DNA of 49,322 nt, from contig QZIY01000036.1 of NCBI GenBank assembly GCA_003599175.1, forward strand, positions 1 to 49,322, given 5' to 3'. This document shows positions 7,799-17,228 of the stretch, one piece after another. Both the position numbers and the translations under genes were made by a program. The notes beneath the pieces are model-generated. The model was not told the origin of the DNA, made no database searches, and was given only the letters and a program-made list of their open reading frames with translations. Within the stretch, counting starts at the first letter, position 1; the number at the start of each line of letters is the position of its first letter. Origin of the DNA: Candidatus Parcubacteria bacterium. GTDB taxonomy: Bacteria; Patescibacteriota; Minisyncoccia; Phycocordibacterales; UBA2100.

Positions 7799-8626
7799 AT
7801 GAATGCTTTCAAAGAGCAGTGTATTGAACTTCGAAAAAAAGACTTCACGCTGAATGAAATAGTAAAAATTACCGGAAGATCGAAAACATCTATTCACTTT
7901 CATATACGCGACCTTCCGCTGAGCCGCGCCAAACAACTCAAAATAAAAGCCGCAAAGAGACGGTTCGCTATCAAGCTTGCAGCGGATCGACGCGGGAAAA
8001 GCGCGCGACTACATAAAAAATTTTCTGATTGGGGCACTGAGTCAGTGTGTCTTGTTTCTCATTTGCTTTTCGATGGAGAGTTGAAGCGATCGGGATGTGT
8101 ATACAATAATCGAAATATTTCTCTTCTAAACCGCGTGGAACAGTGCATGAAAGTAATCTATGATCGCGAACCTAAACGGTACCTGAACAAACTAACTGGT
8201 GTATCGAGAATCAGTTATCACAATGTTTCGCTTGCAGAATATTTGAAAGAAAGATCGGAGCATCTCTTACGAGAAATTCCCGGGCTTGATAAAGATTTGC
8301 AAAGAGAATTTATTCGTTCCTTCTTTGACGACGAAGGATGTATGGATTTTCGACCGCAACGAAACTTGAGACAAATCCGAGGGTACCAAAAGAAGCCTAC
8401 TATCTTATTCCTCGTACAAAAATTACTGCTCAACTTTGAGCTTCCATCGCGCATAAGTGGAAATGAGATAATCATCTCTGGAAAAGAGAACCTTATAAAA
8501 TTCAAAAAAGAAATCAACTTCTCACCTGGTATACGCATCAACGGAAACCGTTCAAATAGTATTTGGAAACAGTCTCTCGAAAAAAGAGTATTGCTGGCGC
8601 GTGCCATCGCTTCATATCAGAAATGA
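7799..8626 (+). CDS. HTH + LAGLIDADG-like homing endonuclease-type protein
   Basis: HTH FTLNEIVKITGRSKTSIHFHI; LVSHLLFDGELKRSGCVYNNRNISLL and REFIRSFFDDEGCMDF resemble paired LAGLIDADG motifs. ATG lies one nt after the tRNA-Lys discriminator. Confidence 0.7.
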   Translation: MNAFKEQCIELRKKDFTLNEIVKITGRSKTSIHFHIRDLPLSRAKQLKIKAAKRRFAIKLAADRRGKSARLHKKFSDWGTESVCLVSHLLFDGELKRSGCVYNNRNISLLNRVEQCMKVIYDREPKRYLNKLTGVSRISYHNVSLAEYLKERSEHLLREIPGLDKDLQREFIRSFFDDEGCMDFRPQRNLRQIRGYQKKPTILFLVQKLLLNFELPSRISGNEIIISGKENLIKFKKEINFSPGIRINGNRSNSIWKQSLEKRVLLARAIASYQK

Positions 8627-8639
8627 TATTATGCGGGCC

Positions 8640-9854
8640 ATGAACCCTTTTGAGAATGCGCTGCAGCAGCTCGATCGAGCCGCACAGGTTGGCAAAATTA
8701 ACACTGACGTTCTCGCACGAATGCGCCATGCTGAGCGCGAGGTGCACGTATCTATCCCCATCACAATGGATGATGGGAAACTCCGCATTTTTGAAGGGTA
8801 TCGTGTCCAACACTCCGGCGCGCGTGGCCCGTACAAAGGTGGCATTCGCTTTCATCCGGATACCAATATCGACGAGGTGCGTGCGCTTGCGCTCTGGATG
8901 TCGATGAAATGCGCCGTTGCGGATATTCCGATGGGCGGCGGCAAAGGTGGCATTACCGTGACTCCAAAAGAGCTTTCAAAAGCAGAACTCGAACGTCTCG
9001 CGCGCGGATGGGTACAGCGTATGCACTATGTACTCGGACCAAAAGTCGATGTACCCGCACCTGACGTGAACACCAATCCCGAAATTATCGGATGGATGGC
9101 AGACGAGTACGCAAAAATTTCCGGCGATACCACGGGCGCTGCGTTCACCGGCAAACCCTTGGGCAAAGGCGGCTCCGAAGGCCGCGGAGCTGCAACGGGC
9201 ATGGGGGGTTTCTATACATTTGATGCACTCCGTGAACAACTCGGTATTCCTGCATCGGCGACGGTCGCCATTCAAGGTATGGGCAATGTCGGCGGCCACG
9301 CTGCGAGTATTTTTGAGGAGCACGCTCATCACATCGTCGCTCTTTCTGACTCACGTGGTGGTATCTACCAAAAAGATGGTCTTGATGTCGCAGCAGTGCT
9401 CGCCCACAAAGAAAAAAACGGTTCGCTCAAAGATTTCCCTGGAGCAGAACAAATCTCCAACGAACAGCTCCTCGAGCTCCCCGTCGACGTGCTCATCCCT
9501 GCCGCGCTCGAAAATCAAATCACCAAAGACAACGCAGACCGTATTCAGGCAAAAATTATTGTTGAACTTGCCAACGGTCCGACTACGACCGATGCCGATG
9601 ACATACTCTTTGGCAAAAACACCACCGTCGTCCCCGATATTCTCGCCAACGCGGGCGGCGTGATCGTCTCCACATTTGAATGGGAGCAAAATCTTAAAGG
9701 TGAGCATTGGAGCGAGCAGGATGTTCTTGGAAAACTCAAAAACATTCTCGAAACACAGTCGCAACTCATTGCAAAGCGCGCGCTCGAACTGAAAACTGAT
9801 ATGAGACGCGCGGCGTTTGTCGTTGCGCTCGAACGTATACAGGAGAAGTTATAA
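8640..9854 (+). CDS. gdhA: Glu/Leu/Phe/Val-type dehydrogenase (glutamate dehydrogenase)
   Basis: GGIRFHPDTNIDEVRALALWMSMKCAVADIPMGGGKGGI, PAPDVNTNPEIIGWMADEY, TGKPLGKGGSEGRGAATG, VAIQGMGNVGGHAA. Confidence 0.92.
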   Translation: MNPFENALQQLDRAAQVGKINTDVLARMRHAEREVHVSIPITMDDGKLRIFEGYRVQHSGARGPYKGGIRFHPDTNIDEVRALALWMSMKCAVADIPMGGGKGGITVTPKELSKAELERLARGWVQRMHYVLGPKVDVPAPDVNTNPEIIGWMADEYAKISGDTTGAAFTGKPLGKGGSEGRGAATGMGGFYTFDALREQLGIPASATVAIQGMGNVGGHAASIFEEHAHHIVALSDSRGGIYQKDGLDVAAVLAHKEKNGSLKDFPGAEQISNEQLLELPVDVLIPAALENQITKDNADRIQAKIIVELANGPTTTDADDILFGKNTTVVPDILANAGGVIVSTFEWEQNLKGEHWSEQDVLGKLKNILETQSQLIAKRALELKTDMRRAAFVVALERIQEKL

Positions 9855-9855
9855 C

Positions 9856-9918
9856 CGTTCTAGTCGTTGTATACGTTGTAGACGAAATCGATTTGAACGT
9901 TTTGAACGACTAGAACGT
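9856..9918. repeat. inverted pair of 9-nt degenerate tandem arrays between convergent genes
   Basis: CGTTCTAGT|CGTTGTATA|CGTTGTAGA|CG (9856-9884); right arm 9889-9918, reverse complement CGTTCTAGT|CGTTCAAAA|CGTTCAAAT|CG. Confidence 0.85.
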
Positions 9919-9924
9919 CGTGCG

Positions 9925-11553
9925 TCAAATCCCGATGTTGACTGTGGTAGAATCCTGAATGTACACGCCGTCTACACCGAGGCAGCGGATGTAGAACGTG
10001 ACCGGGCCGGAGAGCGCGACGGTAGATGCGCCACCCGAGGTGCTGCTGCCACTGAAGTTGCCGTCGGAGCTGTACTCTTCGCACGAAGAGACGTCGTGCG
10101 AGGTCCAGAAGACTGTCGTGCGGCCACCGAGATTTATCGTCGGGGGCGACGCGCGGATTTTTGCTTCCGGACGCACGCCCGTTTGCGGTGGCGGGGGTGT
10201 GTATGTCGGACTCGAAGGACCTGTCACATTGTGCGTCGATCCCCCGCCAAATCCTGTCGATACTTGCCCGCTTCCGAAGCCTGCCATGCTGCACAGCCCA
10301 TCGAAGAATGATGGTGGAATGACATACGAGAGGAAATTCGTCGCCCACGGTCGCGAACTGCAGAGTCCGCCAGTGCTTGAACCACCGAAGAATCCGGAGA
10401 CTTCGGTGCCACCGCTGCGACTGCGGCCATAGATTGTGACGCCGCCGCCAAACGAGAGGAGATCGCCGTGCACGCCATCGGCCGGTACGGGAATCTGCGC
10501 CTGATTGAGATCGGTTTCCGATGGATCCGGCGTGTTCTCGTCGGTGTCGTCGTCGTACAAATCTTCATCATCGATCAAATCGACGACGTCCACCTGTTCA
10601 TCGTCAGGGTCAACGCACTTGTTATCTTCGTCTTCACTGCACGCCAAGCCAGCATCGCATGAGTACGTACCGCAATCGACGCGCCCATTGGGCACACACT
10701 GCCCCGGCTGCACGGTAGAGCAGTACATGTCCGGCGAGCAGAATCCTGATCCACACGGCTGGCCATCATCCGTCGTTGTTGCAGAATCGTCGACGACGCA
10801 CAGCGGCTCTTGTTTGCAGCCGTTATCATCGAGTCCCTGATCCTGCTCCTTATACCCATCGGGACAATTGATGAGCGCGGAAATCGTCGAGCACCCATCT
10901 GTGGCGAGATCGAGATCGTCACCATCATCAATATTAATGGTGGTGGTCGCCGTACCCCCAAGATCATTCAAAAGATCCGAAATGCTCGTGCTTTGTGCGC
11001 CGTCCGTAGGGAGTGTCGTGCCGCCGCCTGGAGAATACACGGCACATGGATCGCCCGGCGGCGGATTAGCGCTGTAGTAGTACGCGCCCGAAGCGCAGTA
11101 GGCATTGTTGTATCCCATATCTCCCTGGTTGCCGGACGAATTACCCGATGGAGAAAAGAGCGAGCCAAGCAATTGCGTACCGGCACCAAGTGCAAGTCCG
11201 GACACAAGCGGGTTGTCTTTCATAAAGCTCCCGATATCAGTCAGCACACTTTGCGATTTACCCGTCACGTCGGGCGCGGACGTCCCCTTGCAATTATTTG
11301 CCGCTAAACAAACACCCGGAATATTGAAACCATTTACGATCGCATAACAAGGACAGGCCTGCCCTCCCAGTCGAGGATCTTCCTTCGTTCCGGGAGTGCC
11401 ACAAGCTCGATAATAGTTGCGGTCTGGGGTACACATTGCATTTGCCGTTTTGTCGCCGTCCGGAAATGCGGGCGTCGTTTGCGCGAGTAGAGGTGTAGCC
11501 AGACCGAAGCTAAGAACAACAGTGAGTGCGAAAGTTGCAAACGCACGATACAT
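9925..11553 (-). CDS. large secreted Cys-rich protein with Asp-rich linker and C-terminal Ig-like domain
   Basis: Signal peptide MYRAFATFALTVVLSFGLATPLLAQ; many Cys; VDVVDLIDDEDLYDDDTDENT linker; C-terminal PEAKIRASPPTINLGGRTTVFWTSHDVSSCEEY.... Confidence 0.75.
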   Translation of the reverse strand: MYRAFATFALTVVLSFGLATPLLAQTTPAFPDGDKTANAMCTPDRNYYRACGTPGTKEDPRLGGQACPCYAIVNGFNIPGVCLAANNCKGTSAPDVTGKSQSVLTDIGSFMKDNPLVSGLALGAGTQLLGSLFSPSGNSSGNQGDMGYNNAYCASGAYYYSANPPPGDPCAVYSPGGGTTLPTDGAQSTSISDLLNDLGGTATTTINIDDGDDLDLATDGCSTISALINCPDGYKEQDQGLDDNGCKQEPLCVVDDSATTTDDGQPCGSGFCSPDMYCSTVQPGQCVPNGRVDCGTYSCDAGLACSEDEDNKCVDPDDEQVDVVDLIDDEDLYDDDTDENTPDPSETDLNQAQIPVPADGVHGDLLSFGGGVTIYGRSRSGGTEVSGFFGGSSTGGLCSSRPWATNFLSYVIPPSFFDGLCSMAGFGSGQVSTGFGGGSTHNVTGPSSPTYTPPPPQTGVRPEAKIRASPPTINLGGRTTVFWTSHDVSSCEEYSSDGNFSGSSTSGGASTVALSGPVTFYIRCLGVDGVYIQDSTTVNIGI

Positions 11554-11578
11554 GCCGATTATCGTAGCATGTGTTTTT

Positions 11579-12214
11579 TCACACTTCGCTCAAAATGAAT
11601 CGCTCAAGTGCATATTCAAGCTCTTCTCCCTTTCTTCGCGACACATGGGGCAATTCCGCGAGTTCCGCGAGCAATCGTCTTGAACGTTGAACGTCTTGAA
11701 CGCTTCGGGCAGCAAGCAACGCTTGCTTAACTCCCCAAAAGAGCGTGCCGTGTATCGCTTCCGGTGCATTTCCGATCGCGAGTTCTTGCTGATACCCTAC
11801 CCAGAGCTTCTTTTTGTCCCCCACTCGCATGTAATCGACGAGCGCAAAAACAGTCGGGCGCGGCTTCGCACTCTTTGGTGCATCAAAGATCTCCACTGTA
11901 TCCGCATATTTTTGCAAAAGTTTTTTAGTCGCCGCATCCGCTTTTTCTTCGTACATGAAATACATGTCTGTCTGCTTCGCGAGCAAAGGAAGCGCATCAA
12001 TTACGATCTGCCATGTCTCTCTGTTGTCGGATATACGATCAAGTACCACCACCCTTTTTTCAGAAAACATCCCGCCGCCTGCAAGTGCCGCGCGCACATC
12101 TTCTACAGAAGAGGCATCCGAAGCGCGGACAACAGCCACTTTAAGCTTTTGAGCAGCTGCATTCACAGCCACGAGCGCTTTTTTTGTATCCGTTCCAAGA
12201 AAAACAGAAAGCAT
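11579..12214 (-). CDS. holA: DNA polymerase III delta subunit-like protein
   Basis: MLSVFLGTDTKKALVAV...MFSEKRVVVLDRISDNRE...YFMYEEKADAATKKLLQKYADTVEIFDAPK; HolA-like architecture, small size. Confidence 0.65.
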   Translation of the reverse strand: MLSVFLGTDTKKALVAVNAAAQKLKVAVVRASDASSVEDVRAALAGGGMFSEKRVVVLDRISDNRETWQIVIDALPLLAKQTDMYFMYEEKADAATKKLLQKYADTVEIFDAPKSAKPRPTVFALVDYMRVGDKKKLWVGYQQELAIGNAPEAIHGTLFWGVKQALLAARSVQDVQRSRRLLAELAELPHVSRRKGEELEYALERFILSEV

Positions 12215-12216
12215 AT

Positions 12217-14580
12217 TTATCGTTTGATTTTCACTGTCTCCCCCCACGAGGGACCAACAGAAATTTCGGCTGTGATTGGTACGCCATGCAATTTTTCAGG
12301 CGCAATCACCGACTCCATCGTGGTACAGATCGCGCGCGCAATTGTTTCTGCCTCTTTCGCATCGAGTTCGTACACGAGCTCGTCGTGCACTTGCATCACC
12401 AGGGTAGCTTTCCCGCGCCAGCCCGATGATTCGATCACGCGATCGGCTTCGATCATCGCCAATTTCATCACATCAGATTGCGTGCCTTGAATCGGTGCGT
12501 TCACCGCCATGCGCTCGGCTGCCGCGCGCATTTGCGGCAAGGGCGATTGGAATCCTGGGAAATAGCGGCGGCGACCATAGAGGGTTTCCGTAAATCCTTC
12601 GCGTGCGGCAGTGAGTTTGGTGTTTTCGACATAGCGCGCAAGTCCTGCGTACTGTTTGAAATACTCGTCGAGATACTTCGCCGCTTCATCGCGTGAGACT
12701 CCCCCGCCCAAATTCTCGCGAAGCGCATTCGCGCCCATGCCATAGAGAATGCCGAAGTTGATCACCTTTGCTCTCCGACGCATTTCTTTGTCGACGTGCT
12801 CCAGGGGCACATTAAAGACTTCCGCCGCAACCGCCGCGTGAACATCTCCCCCTTTTTGAAACACCTCGATGAGTTTTTCATCGGCAGAAAGCCCCGCGGC
12901 AATGCGAAGTTCGATTTGCGAGTAATCGAGCGCAGCGATCACCCTACCCTTAGGAGCGGAGAACGCTTCGCGAATACGCTGGCCAGATTCTGTCTTGATC
13001 GGAATGTTCTGCAAGTTCGGATTCTGGCTCGCCATGCGGCCCGTCGTCGTGCCGGCCTGGATAAATTCCGCATGTAGTCGGCCATCCGTGCCGACGAGCG
13101 CCGGCATTTTTTCGATGTACGTGCCAAGCAATTTTTGCAATTCGCGGTACATCAAGACATCGCCGATGATCGGATTTTCGTCCGCGAGCTTCGAGAGCTC
13201 GTCTTCGCGCGTTGTGCGTGCACCCGTTGCCGTTTTCTTCTGGCGCGACCCTGCGCCGATTTTTAATTCATCGTAGAGCACGGTGGCGAGTTGTTTGGGA
13301 GAGCCGATATTGAATTCATGCCCCGCTGCTTTGTATACACGCATCGCCACGTCACCGAGCCGTTTCGTGTATTCCTTGCGAAGCGTCTCCAAATGCTTCA
13401 CATCGAGGTACACGCCGTCCACATTCATCCGATCCATGATCGGAATCAGCGGCTTTTCTATTTTTTCAAACACTTCGTTGAGTCGGCCCGTCTCGCGCAG
13501 TTCTTTGAAAATAATTTCGCGTGCTTTGCTGAAATCTTCTGTGTGTGTCGTACGCAAGATATCGTCGAGCGACGGATTCGTAAGATCGGAGTGAAGAAGC
13601 CAAAGCGCGACCGATGTCTCTTTGAACTCTTGGGGATCTGGCGCCTTGTGCTCTGACTCCGCAACCTCATCCGCGCCCCCCAGCACACGAATGCGACTCT
13701 TCAATGTGCGAAACTCCAAATCGTCGCAGAGTTGCAAAATCGTTTGCATATGTTCGCCGATACTCCACGAGTGGTCCGGCACTTTGAAATTGATCGGGAG
13801 ATCAGCATGAATGGTCGCGAGCTGCTTCGAAAATCGGGCTGACTCTTCGTGATCGGCAACGAGTTGCACATACCGCTTCTGGATACCTGCTTTTTTCGCC
13901 ACCGCTTCCACACCCGTCTCTTTGATCGCACGGTAGATGTCGTCGAGTCCACCGAATGTCTTGATGAGCTGCTGCGCACCTTTTTCACCGACACCCGGAA
14001 CACCTTTGATATTGTCCGACGGATCGCCCATGATGCCTTTCATATCGGCAATGTAGATGGGATCAAAACCATAGCGCTCGACGACCGCTGCCTCATCGTA
14101 GAATTTGGTGTTTGAGATTCCGGTGAGCATGCGATAGGCCTCAATGCCGTTCTTTTTCGACACAAGCTGCAACAAATCGACATCACCCGTGACGATAACA
14201 ACATCGATGTCATCTCGCGGCCCCACCTGCGCCGCGATCGTCCCCACCACGTCGTCCGCCTCATACCCTTCATATGAATAGAGCGGTATGCCGAACGCTT
14301 CAAACACCTTCGGCGCACGCACCAGCTGCGCCACAAGCGCATCGTCAGTCTTCATACGAGTCGCTTTGTATTCGGCGTACATATCGTGGCGCTTCGTTGG
14401 CCCGGGCAAATCACGTGCCCCAACAATAAAATCCGGCTTTAGATCTTGGACGGATTTCAAAAGCATCGAGATGAGCCCGAACAAAGCGCCGGTCGGCTCT
14501 CCTTTGCTCGACGAGAGGTCGGGCAGCGCGTGGTACGCGCGATGAATGATCGCGTGCGTATCCAAAATAATCAATCGCAT
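12217..14580 (-). CDS. polA: DNA polymerase I (5'-3' exonuclease + polymerase; no 3'-5' exonuclease domain visible)
   Basis: LDTHAIIHRAYHALPD, GDPSDNIKGVPGVGEKGA, VIAALDYSQIELRIAAG, RRRAKVINFGILYGMGANAL, VMQVHDELVYELD. Confidence 0.95.
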   Translation of the reverse strand: MRLIILDTHAIIHRAYHALPDLSSSKGEPTGALFGLISMLLKSVQDLKPDFIVGARDLPGPTKRHDMYAEYKATRMKTDDALVAQLVRAPKVFEAFGIPLYSYEGYEADDVVGTIAAQVGPRDDIDVVIVTGDVDLLQLVSKKNGIEAYRMLTGISNTKFYDEAAVVERYGFDPIYIADMKGIMGDPSDNIKGVPGVGEKGAQQLIKTFGGLDDIYRAIKETGVEAVAKKAGIQKRYVQLVADHEESARFSKQLATIHADLPINFKVPDHSWSIGEHMQTILQLCDDLEFRTLKSRIRVLGGADEVAESEHKAPDPQEFKETSVALWLLHSDLTNPSLDDILRTTHTEDFSKAREIIFKELRETGRLNEVFEKIEKPLIPIMDRMNVDGVYLDVKHLETLRKEYTKRLGDVAMRVYKAAGHEFNIGSPKQLATVLYDELKIGAGSRQKKTATGARTTREDELSKLADENPIIGDVLMYRELQKLLGTYIEKMPALVGTDGRLHAEFIQAGTTTGRMASQNPNLQNIPIKTESGQRIREAFSAPKGRVIAALDYSQIELRIAAGLSADEKLIEVFQKGGDVHAAVAAEVFNVPLEHVDKEMRRRAKVINFGILYGMGANALRENLGGGVSRDEAAKYLDEYFKQYAGLARYVENTKLTAAREGFTETLYGRRRYFPGFQSPLPQMRAAAERMAVNAPIQGTQSDVMKLAMIEADRVIESSGWRGKATLVMQVHDELVYELDAKEAETIARAICTTMESVIAPEKLHGVPITAEISVGPSWGETVKIKR

Positions 14581-14623
14581 CGATTTACTTTTTTCTTTGT
14601 TTGTTTTTGCCGTCATAACGATG

Positions 14624-14698
14624 GTCATTGCGAACGAAGTGAAGCAATCCAGCGTCTCCGCATCTTACTCTGGATCGCTACGCTGCGCTCGCGATGAC
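14624..14698. repeat. palindromic GTCATTGCGA..GAAGCAATCC / GGATCGC..GCGATGAC repeat
   Basis: GTCATTGCGAACGAAGTGAAGCAATCCAG ... CTGGATCGCTACGCTGCGCTCGCGATGAC, imperfect inverted repeat of the widespread intergenic GTCATTGCGAGCG type. Confidence 0.85.
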
Positions 14699-15135
14699 GA
14701 AACGGTACGATGTTCCCCTTCACCAATCTCGATCCGTATTCTATGCGCATTTTGCGGAATCGCACCCTCTACGTGTTCCGGCCACTCTACTAATATGAGA
14801 TTCGATGGGTCGGCAAGAAGCTCGTCCCAGCCCAAGTGCTTAAGCTCATCGCCATTCTTCAATCTATAGGCATCAATATGGACCAGGCGCTGCCATCCGC
14901 CAGCCGGCGGACTGCCCTCGAGTGAATAGATCTTTTCAATAACAAACGTGGGGCTATTCACGGTGTCCGTCACCCCAAGCGCTTTAGCAGCGGCCTGTGC
15001 GAATGTGGTCTTCCCCGCACCAAGCTCACCCGAAAGGCCGACCACCGTGGCACTATCCGCAGCTCGGTCCAATTTCTCTATGAAATCCTGTGCAAAAGTA
15101 TGCATTTCAGCTGGCCCTGCGACTCGTGTCTGCAT
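14665..15135 (-). CDS. tsaE: tRNA threonylcarbamoyladenosine biosynthesis protein TsaE
   Basis: GLSGELGAGKTTFAQAAAKALGV, SPTFVIEKIY, VHIDAYRL, LVEWPEHVEG. Confidence 0.93.
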   Translation of the reverse strand: MQTRVAGPAEMHTFAQDFIEKLDRAADSATVVGLSGELGAGKTTFAQAAAKALGVTDTVNSPTFVIEKIYSLEGSPPAGGWQRLVHIDAYRLKNGDELKHLGWDELLADPSNLILVEWPEHVEGAIPQNAHRIRIEIGEGEHRTVSSSRAQRSDPE

Positions 15136-15167
15136 GAGGCCATTCTACCCGCGTTTCAAATGACACA

Positions 15168-15485
15168 CTATGGTTCGAGGTTTTCTCTTTGCTTTGCGGG
15201 AGGTGGTTCAATATATTCGCTACCGGGCTGACCGGGGGCGACGGTTGAGTCTATGCGTTTTTGTTTGGGCTCTTTTGGCGAAAGCGGTCCATCTCGGCGC
15301 GATTTGAGCGGCATTTCAGATTTGCCTGGTGGCTCAATGTATTCGGCGCCGTCCGGCTGCATAGATTTTGCGCGTGACTCATTGCCCAATACATCTTTCG
15401 GAAGAGCCCCAACGCCAAGCATCGCGGCACCGCCCAGAACAGCTCGTCTTGATATGCGCCTTTTATCTGGTCCCCCCTCTTTCAT
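15168..15485 (-). CDS. small protein with Tat-like signal and repeated EYIEPP motif
   Basis: MKEGGPDKRRISRRAVLGGAAMLGVGALPKD...GAEYIEPPGKSE...GSEYIEPPPAKQ; TACACT 6 nt upstream of ATG. Confidence 0.5.
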   Translation of the reverse strand: MKEGGPDKRRISRRAVLGGAAMLGVGALPKDVLGNESRAKSMQPDGAEYIEPPGKSEMPLKSRRDGPLSPKEPKQKRIDSTVAPGQPGSEYIEPPPAKQRENLEP

Positions 15486-15524
15486 ACAACCAGTGTACCA
15501 GCAAAATACGGTAGAATGACAGCC

Positions 15525-17219
15525 ATGGCAGCGCAATTCGACGAGCGAAAACAAGAAGAGCGCGTGCATGAGCTTCGCGCACGCGAAGAGGAAGAGCTGG
15601 CACAGATTTTGGCTGGCAAGTACGGCGTCGATTATGTGGACCTCACGAATAAGTCGATTGATACCGATGCCTTGCGCGTCATCACCGAGCAAGAAGCGCG
15701 CAGCGCAGAAATCGCACCCTTTCACAAACAAAATAAGGAGATCTTCGTCGCCATGCGCGCACCCGAGCGCGCCGATTCTCTCGCGATGATTGAGCACATC
15801 GAACGACTCGGATACAAAGTGCGCCGCATGATGGTCTCGCATACGTCGCTCGAGCGCGCGTGGGAGCGCTATCACGATATCTCGTATGCGACGCAAACCG
15901 AAGCGGGAGTCCTCACGCTTTCCAGCGAAACGATCGCGCAGATGCGTGAAAAGGTGAAAACACTCGCTGATGTGCAGACGGAAATTGCTTCGCACAGCAC
16001 CAGTAAAGACATCCACCGCATCTCTCGAATCCTTGAAGTCATCATGGGCGGCGCTATGGCGCTTGGCGCATCCGATGTGCATCTCGAACCGGAGGAAAAA
16101 GAGGTGCGCATGCGCTACCGCCTCGATGGTGTCTTGGTGGAAGTGCTCACCTTTGACCATGCGACGTATTCACTCATCTCGAGCCGCCTGAAACTCCTCT
16201 CTGGCCTCAAGCTCAACATCAAAAACGCCGCACAAGACGGCCGCTTCTCTATTCAAGTCGGCGGGAAAGAGATTGAAATACGCGCGAGCGTCTTGCCCGG
16301 CGCATACGCGGAGACGATTGTCATGCGTATTCTCGACCCATCGACCATTTCTCTCCCCCTTGAGCAGCTCGGTTTCGATAAATATCTGCTCGAACTCTTC
16401 CAGCGCGAAATCGCAAAGCCCAATGGCATGATTTTGAACACCGGCCCCACAGGGAGCGGTAAAACGACGACACTCTACGCATTCCTGCGCCAAGTACATA
16501 CACCGGAGATTAAAATCGTGACGATCGAAGACCCGATCGAATATCATTTGCCCGGCATCGTGCAGACGCAGGTGTCGAAAGACTATTCATTTGCCCAAGG
16601 ATTGCGCAGCACTCTGCGCCAAGACCCCGACGTGATCATGGTCGGCGAAATCCGCGACAACGAAGTGGCCACGACCGCTGTGAACGCATCTCTCACAGGC
16701 CACCTCGTCTTCTCCACACTGCACACCAATGATGCTGCCGGCACTTTCCCCCGCCTCATGGACATGGGTGTCGCGCCCGAAATTCTTGGCGCCGCACTCA
16801 CTGTCGCGATGGCGCAGCGCTTAGTACGCAAACTTTGCCCCGAATGCAGACAGCCGCAGCCGATCGATGCAGGTACACGCAAAACGCTCGACGCCATTCT
16901 CAAAAATATTCCGCACGCCGATGAGTTGCCGCAAAATCGCGACACCATGTGGGTTCCTAAGGGCTGCAATAAGTGCGGTGGTCTCGGGTACAAAGGCCGC
17001 GTCGCTGTGGTGGAAGTAATTTTGATGGATCGCGAGATCGAATCTGCGATCCGCCAGAATTCGAGCGAACGTGAAATTTGGAAAGCTGCTCGCCACCAAA
17101 ACATCCGCCGCATGGCACAAGATGGCGTCGTCAAAATTCTCCAGGGAGTCACATCATTCGACGAACTCAACCGCGTCGTCGATCTCTATGACGAGGTTAT
17201 GCTTGAATCGATTGCGTAA
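15525..17219 (+). CDS. pilB: type II/IV secretion ATPase, PilB/GspE family
   Basis: LNTGPTGSGKTTTLYAFL, IVTIEDPIEYHLPGIVQTQV, RQDPDVIMVGEIRD, CPECRQ...CNKCGGLGYKGR zinc motif. Confidence 0.93.
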   Translation: MAAQFDERKQEERVHELRAREEEELAQILAGKYGVDYVDLTNKSIDTDALRVITEQEARSAEIAPFHKQNKEIFVAMRAPERADSLAMIEHIERLGYKVRRMMVSHTSLERAWERYHDISYATQTEAGVLTLSSETIAQMREKVKTLADVQTEIASHSTSKDIHRISRILEVIMGGAMALGASDVHLEPEEKEVRMRYRLDGVLVEVLTFDHATYSLISSRLKLLSGLKLNIKNAAQDGRFSIQVGGKEIEIRASVLPGAYAETIVMRILDPSTISLPLEQLGFDKYLLELFQREIAKPNGMILNTGPTGSGKTTTLYAFLRQVHTPEIKIVTIEDPIEYHLPGIVQTQVSKDYSFAQGLRSTLRQDPDVIMVGEIRDNEVATTAVNASLTGHLVFSTLHTNDAAGTFPRLMDMGVAPEILGAALTVAMAQRLVRKLCPECRQPQPIDAGTRKTLDAILKNIPHADELPQNRDTMWVPKGCNKCGGLGYKGRVAVVEVILMDREIESAIRQNSSEREIWKAARHQNIRRMAQDGVVKILQGVTSFDELNRVVDLYDEVMLESIA

Positions 17220-17228
17220 GTACAAGAA

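Noticed and set aside
7725-8626. Group I intron in tRNA-Lys encoding a homing endonuclease
   Set aside because: The tRNA folds completely without interruption and the ORF follows it; no intron core seen.
15168-16160. 330-aa minus-strand ORF
   Set aside because: Most of it is antisense to pilB; only the 3' part from the ATG at 15485 looks like a real gene.
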